A stretch of 34,297 bases of DNA from STF1-184 sp050178795 (GTDB lineage: Bacteria; Bacillota; Clostridia; Christensenellales; UBA1242): assembly GCA_050178795.1 (NCBI GenBank), contig JBFXFT010000010.1:1-34297 (forward strand). Reading direction: 5' to 3'. A model generated the notes under the pieces. That model was not told the origin of the DNA. It saw nothing but the letters and a program-made list of their open reading frames with translations, and searched no databases. The stretch's first letter is position 1. Every line of letters starts with the position of its first letter. Shown in pieces: positions 33,389 through 34,297 of this stretch. Both the position numbers and the translations under genes were made by a program.

Positions 33389-33889
33389 ATGATAAAATTA
33401 AGTTGGAATAATGGAGAAGTTCCAGAAGGTATGAAAGTTAAGCAAGTATATGGGTTGGTTTTTACTAAAGATGGAAGACTAATATTAATGGCAAAGGAAA
33501 GAGAAAATGGAATTATATATTCTTTAGCTGGTGGTACTCCTGAAAAATTTGATGCAGATAGAGAAGTAACCTTAAGAAGAGAATTAATGGAAGAAATTAA
33601 TATAACAATTGGAAAACCCATTATGGTAGGATACCAAGAAGTGGATGAAGAAGATGGCAAACCTGCATATGCTCAAGTTCGTATGGTTGCAATGCTTGAT
33701 GAAATAAAAGAGTCTCAACCAGATCCTGATACTGGAGAAACATACAAAAGAATTTTAACTCATCCTAAAAAAGCAATTGAAAAATTAAACTGGGGAGAGA
33801 TAGGCAAATTATTGGTTGAAGAAGGGGTAAGAATAGCAATTAAAAATTTTGGATTAAAAGAATTTAAAGATAAAGATGAATGGGTATGA
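33389..33889 (+). CDS. Nudix hydrolase
   Basis: 166 residues. The ATG at 33389 has AAAGGAG eight bases upstream; the ATG at 33368 precedes this site and is rejected. The Nudix box is GGTPEKFDADREVTLRRELM followed by EEINI. The metal-binding RE..EE core is intact, but the box is one residue longer than the canonical form and the closing Gly is Asn. The family hydrolyses nucleoside diphosphates linked to another group, such as oxidised dNTPs or NDP-sugars; the substrate here is unknown. It is the last gene before the right end of the 20 kb element, so it is cargo. Phages and defence islands both carry Nudix enzymes. Confidence 0.85.
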   Translation: MIKLSWNNGEVPEGMKVKQVYGLVFTKDGRLILMAKERENGIIYSLAGGTPEKFDADREVTLRRELMEEINITIGKPIMVGYQEVDEEDGKPAYAQVRMVAMLDEIKESQPDPDTGETYKRILTHPKKAIEKLNWGEIGKLLVEEGVRIAIKNFGLKEFKDKDEWV

Positions 33890-33913
33890 TATTAAATAAA
33901 AAATTGTAATTTA

Positions 33914-34025
33914 ATCTAAACAGTTCTACTCAGTTTTAAGCAGTTCTAAACAGACTTAAATTTACAAAAAGGGGCATTTGTTGTCAACTGTTGTCAAGGT
34001 TATGATTTTGCTTGACAACAGTTTT
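33914..34025. repeat. Right-end iterons and integrase arm-type sites
   Basis: Four 10-bp units at 33914-33953 (ATCTAAACAG, TTCTACTCAG, TTTTAAGCAG, TTCTAAACAG) are the reverse complement of the left-end iteron type. Next come TGTTGTCAA at 33979 and 33989, and TTGACAACAGTTTT at 34012-34025. The set mirrors that of the left end in orientation and order. Confidence 0.75.
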
Positions 34026-34103
34026 TATTTTAGTGCATTGAGTGTACTTATTTTTAAGGATTGTAGGCTATGGTGTTAAACTCTTTTGAAAAAGTCATCT
34101 ACG

Positions 34104-34182
34104 CTGATAATGTGGGGGTCGATGGTTCGAGTCCATTCATTCCTACCACTGAAAGCCCAGTATTTACTGGGCTTTTTGTTGT
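34104..34182 (+). repeat. attR: decayed 3' half of tRNA-Ile plus original terminator
   Basis: From CTGATAA at 34104 the sequence follows tRNA-Ile through CCA at 34146-34148, with three changes in that stretch (34111, 34141, 34142) that damage the anticodon and acceptor stems. It then continues into the tRNA terminator, whose stem AAAGCCCAGT/ACTGGGCTTT is perfect here. No 5' half precedes it, so it is not a gene. It is the right attachment site of the tyrosine-integrase element. Confidence 0.85.
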
Positions 34183-34189
34183 ATATAAA

Positions 34190-34210
34190 ACCACCAGATA
34201 GTCTGGTGGT
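34190..34210 (-). terminator. Hairpin, probable terminator for a leftward gene beyond the window
   Basis: ACCACCAGA (34190-34198) pairs with TCTGGTGGT (34202-34210) around a 3-base loop. Only on the minus strand is it followed by T-rich sequence. Confidence 0.55.
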
Positions 34211-34240
34211 TCAATTTAGGTTTACCGATGAACAGAAAAA

Positions 34241-34297
34241 CTCCTCCTATGTTAAAATAAATTTGTTGCCTAACAAAAATGAATAACATAGGAGGAG
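34241..34297. repeat. 14-bp perfect inverted repeat at the right edge
   Basis: CTCCTCCTATGTTA (34241-34254) and TAACATAGGAGGAG (34284-34297), with an inner hairpin TTTGTT/AACAAA (34262-34267, 34272-34277). The right arm contains a strong Shine-Dalgarno motif that the left arm would mask in RNA. The window ends on the last base of the arm, so a start codon beyond cannot be checked. Confidence 0.6.

Larger units (their letters stand above)
13918..34182. mobile_element. ~20 kb integrative mobilizable element with defence cargo
   Basis: Bounded by the 40-bp repeat at 13918-13957 and 34143-34182. At the left end lie a lipoprotein gene and a tyrosine integrase reading outward, then relaxase, accessory protein and a candidate oriT. 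Both ends carry TTGACAACA arm sites and 10-bp iterons in mirrored order. No coupling protein or type IV secretion gene is present, so transfer would depend on a helper. Cargo: the five-gene GHKL cluster, type III restriction-modification, BRO-like protein, metallophosphoesterase and Nudix genes. Originally its left junction was probably the tRNA-Ile at 6839-6883, before the serine element inserted. Confidence 0.8.

Noticed and set aside
34086..34286. Plus-strand 66-codon ORF across attR
   Set aside because: It reads through a tRNA remnant, a terminator and two hairpins, and has no ribosome site.

Overview
The window is AT-rich DNA with strong Shine-Dalgarno sites, TTGACA/TATAAT promoters spaced 17 bp, U-tract terminators and standard stop codons. 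This fits a low-GC Bacillota, probably a Clostridia-type anaerobe. I cannot name the species.

Layout. (1) 1-6883 is ordinary chromosome: the tail of an unknown gene, a small membrane-anchored coiled-coil protein, a candidate small RNA, a membrane-anchored protein and a lipoprotein, glutamyl-tRNA synthetase, an ABC-F ATPase, tRNA-Ala(TGC), a duplicated 5' half of tRNA-Ile, and an intact tRNA-Ile(GAT). (2) 6878-13925 is a ~7 kb element bounded by CTACCACT at the tRNA-Ile 3' end and at the 3' end of its own large serine recombinase gene. It carries a lipoprotein, a 1110-residue secreted subtilase, a divergent XRE repressor with twin operators, and a small protein. (3) 13918-34182 is a ~20 kb integrative mobilizable element. 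It has a tyrosine integrase, a MobL-type relaxase and an accessory protein but no conjugation apparatus. Both ends carry arm-type repeats (TTGACAACA) and four 10-bp iterons. (4) 34183-34297 is the right flank, with two hairpins.

The cargo of the 20 kb element is a defence-like island on the + strand. First comes a five-gene cluster: a 74-aa protein, a GHKL ATPase, a beta-rich unknown, a DUF6339-like protein, and a 1052-aa protein with RNAP-alpha-CTD-like repeats and a sigma-region-4-like helix-turn-helix. It is followed by a type III restriction-modification operon in which a zinc-ribbon membrane protein sits between mod and res. The right end adds a BRO/DinD-like protein, a small unknown, a metallophosphoesterase and a Nudix hydrolase.

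How the parts fit. Both mobile elements use the same tRNA-Ile gene. The simplest history is that the tyrosine element integrated at the anticodon-loop/3' half, rebuilding the tRNA on the left and leaving a decayed 3' half at 34104. The serine element then inserted at the tRNA 3' end and separated the tRNA from its terminator, which now lies at 13930. The five-gene GHKL cluster is the best candidate for an undescribed system. The type III enzyme beside it looks standard apart from the inserted gene.
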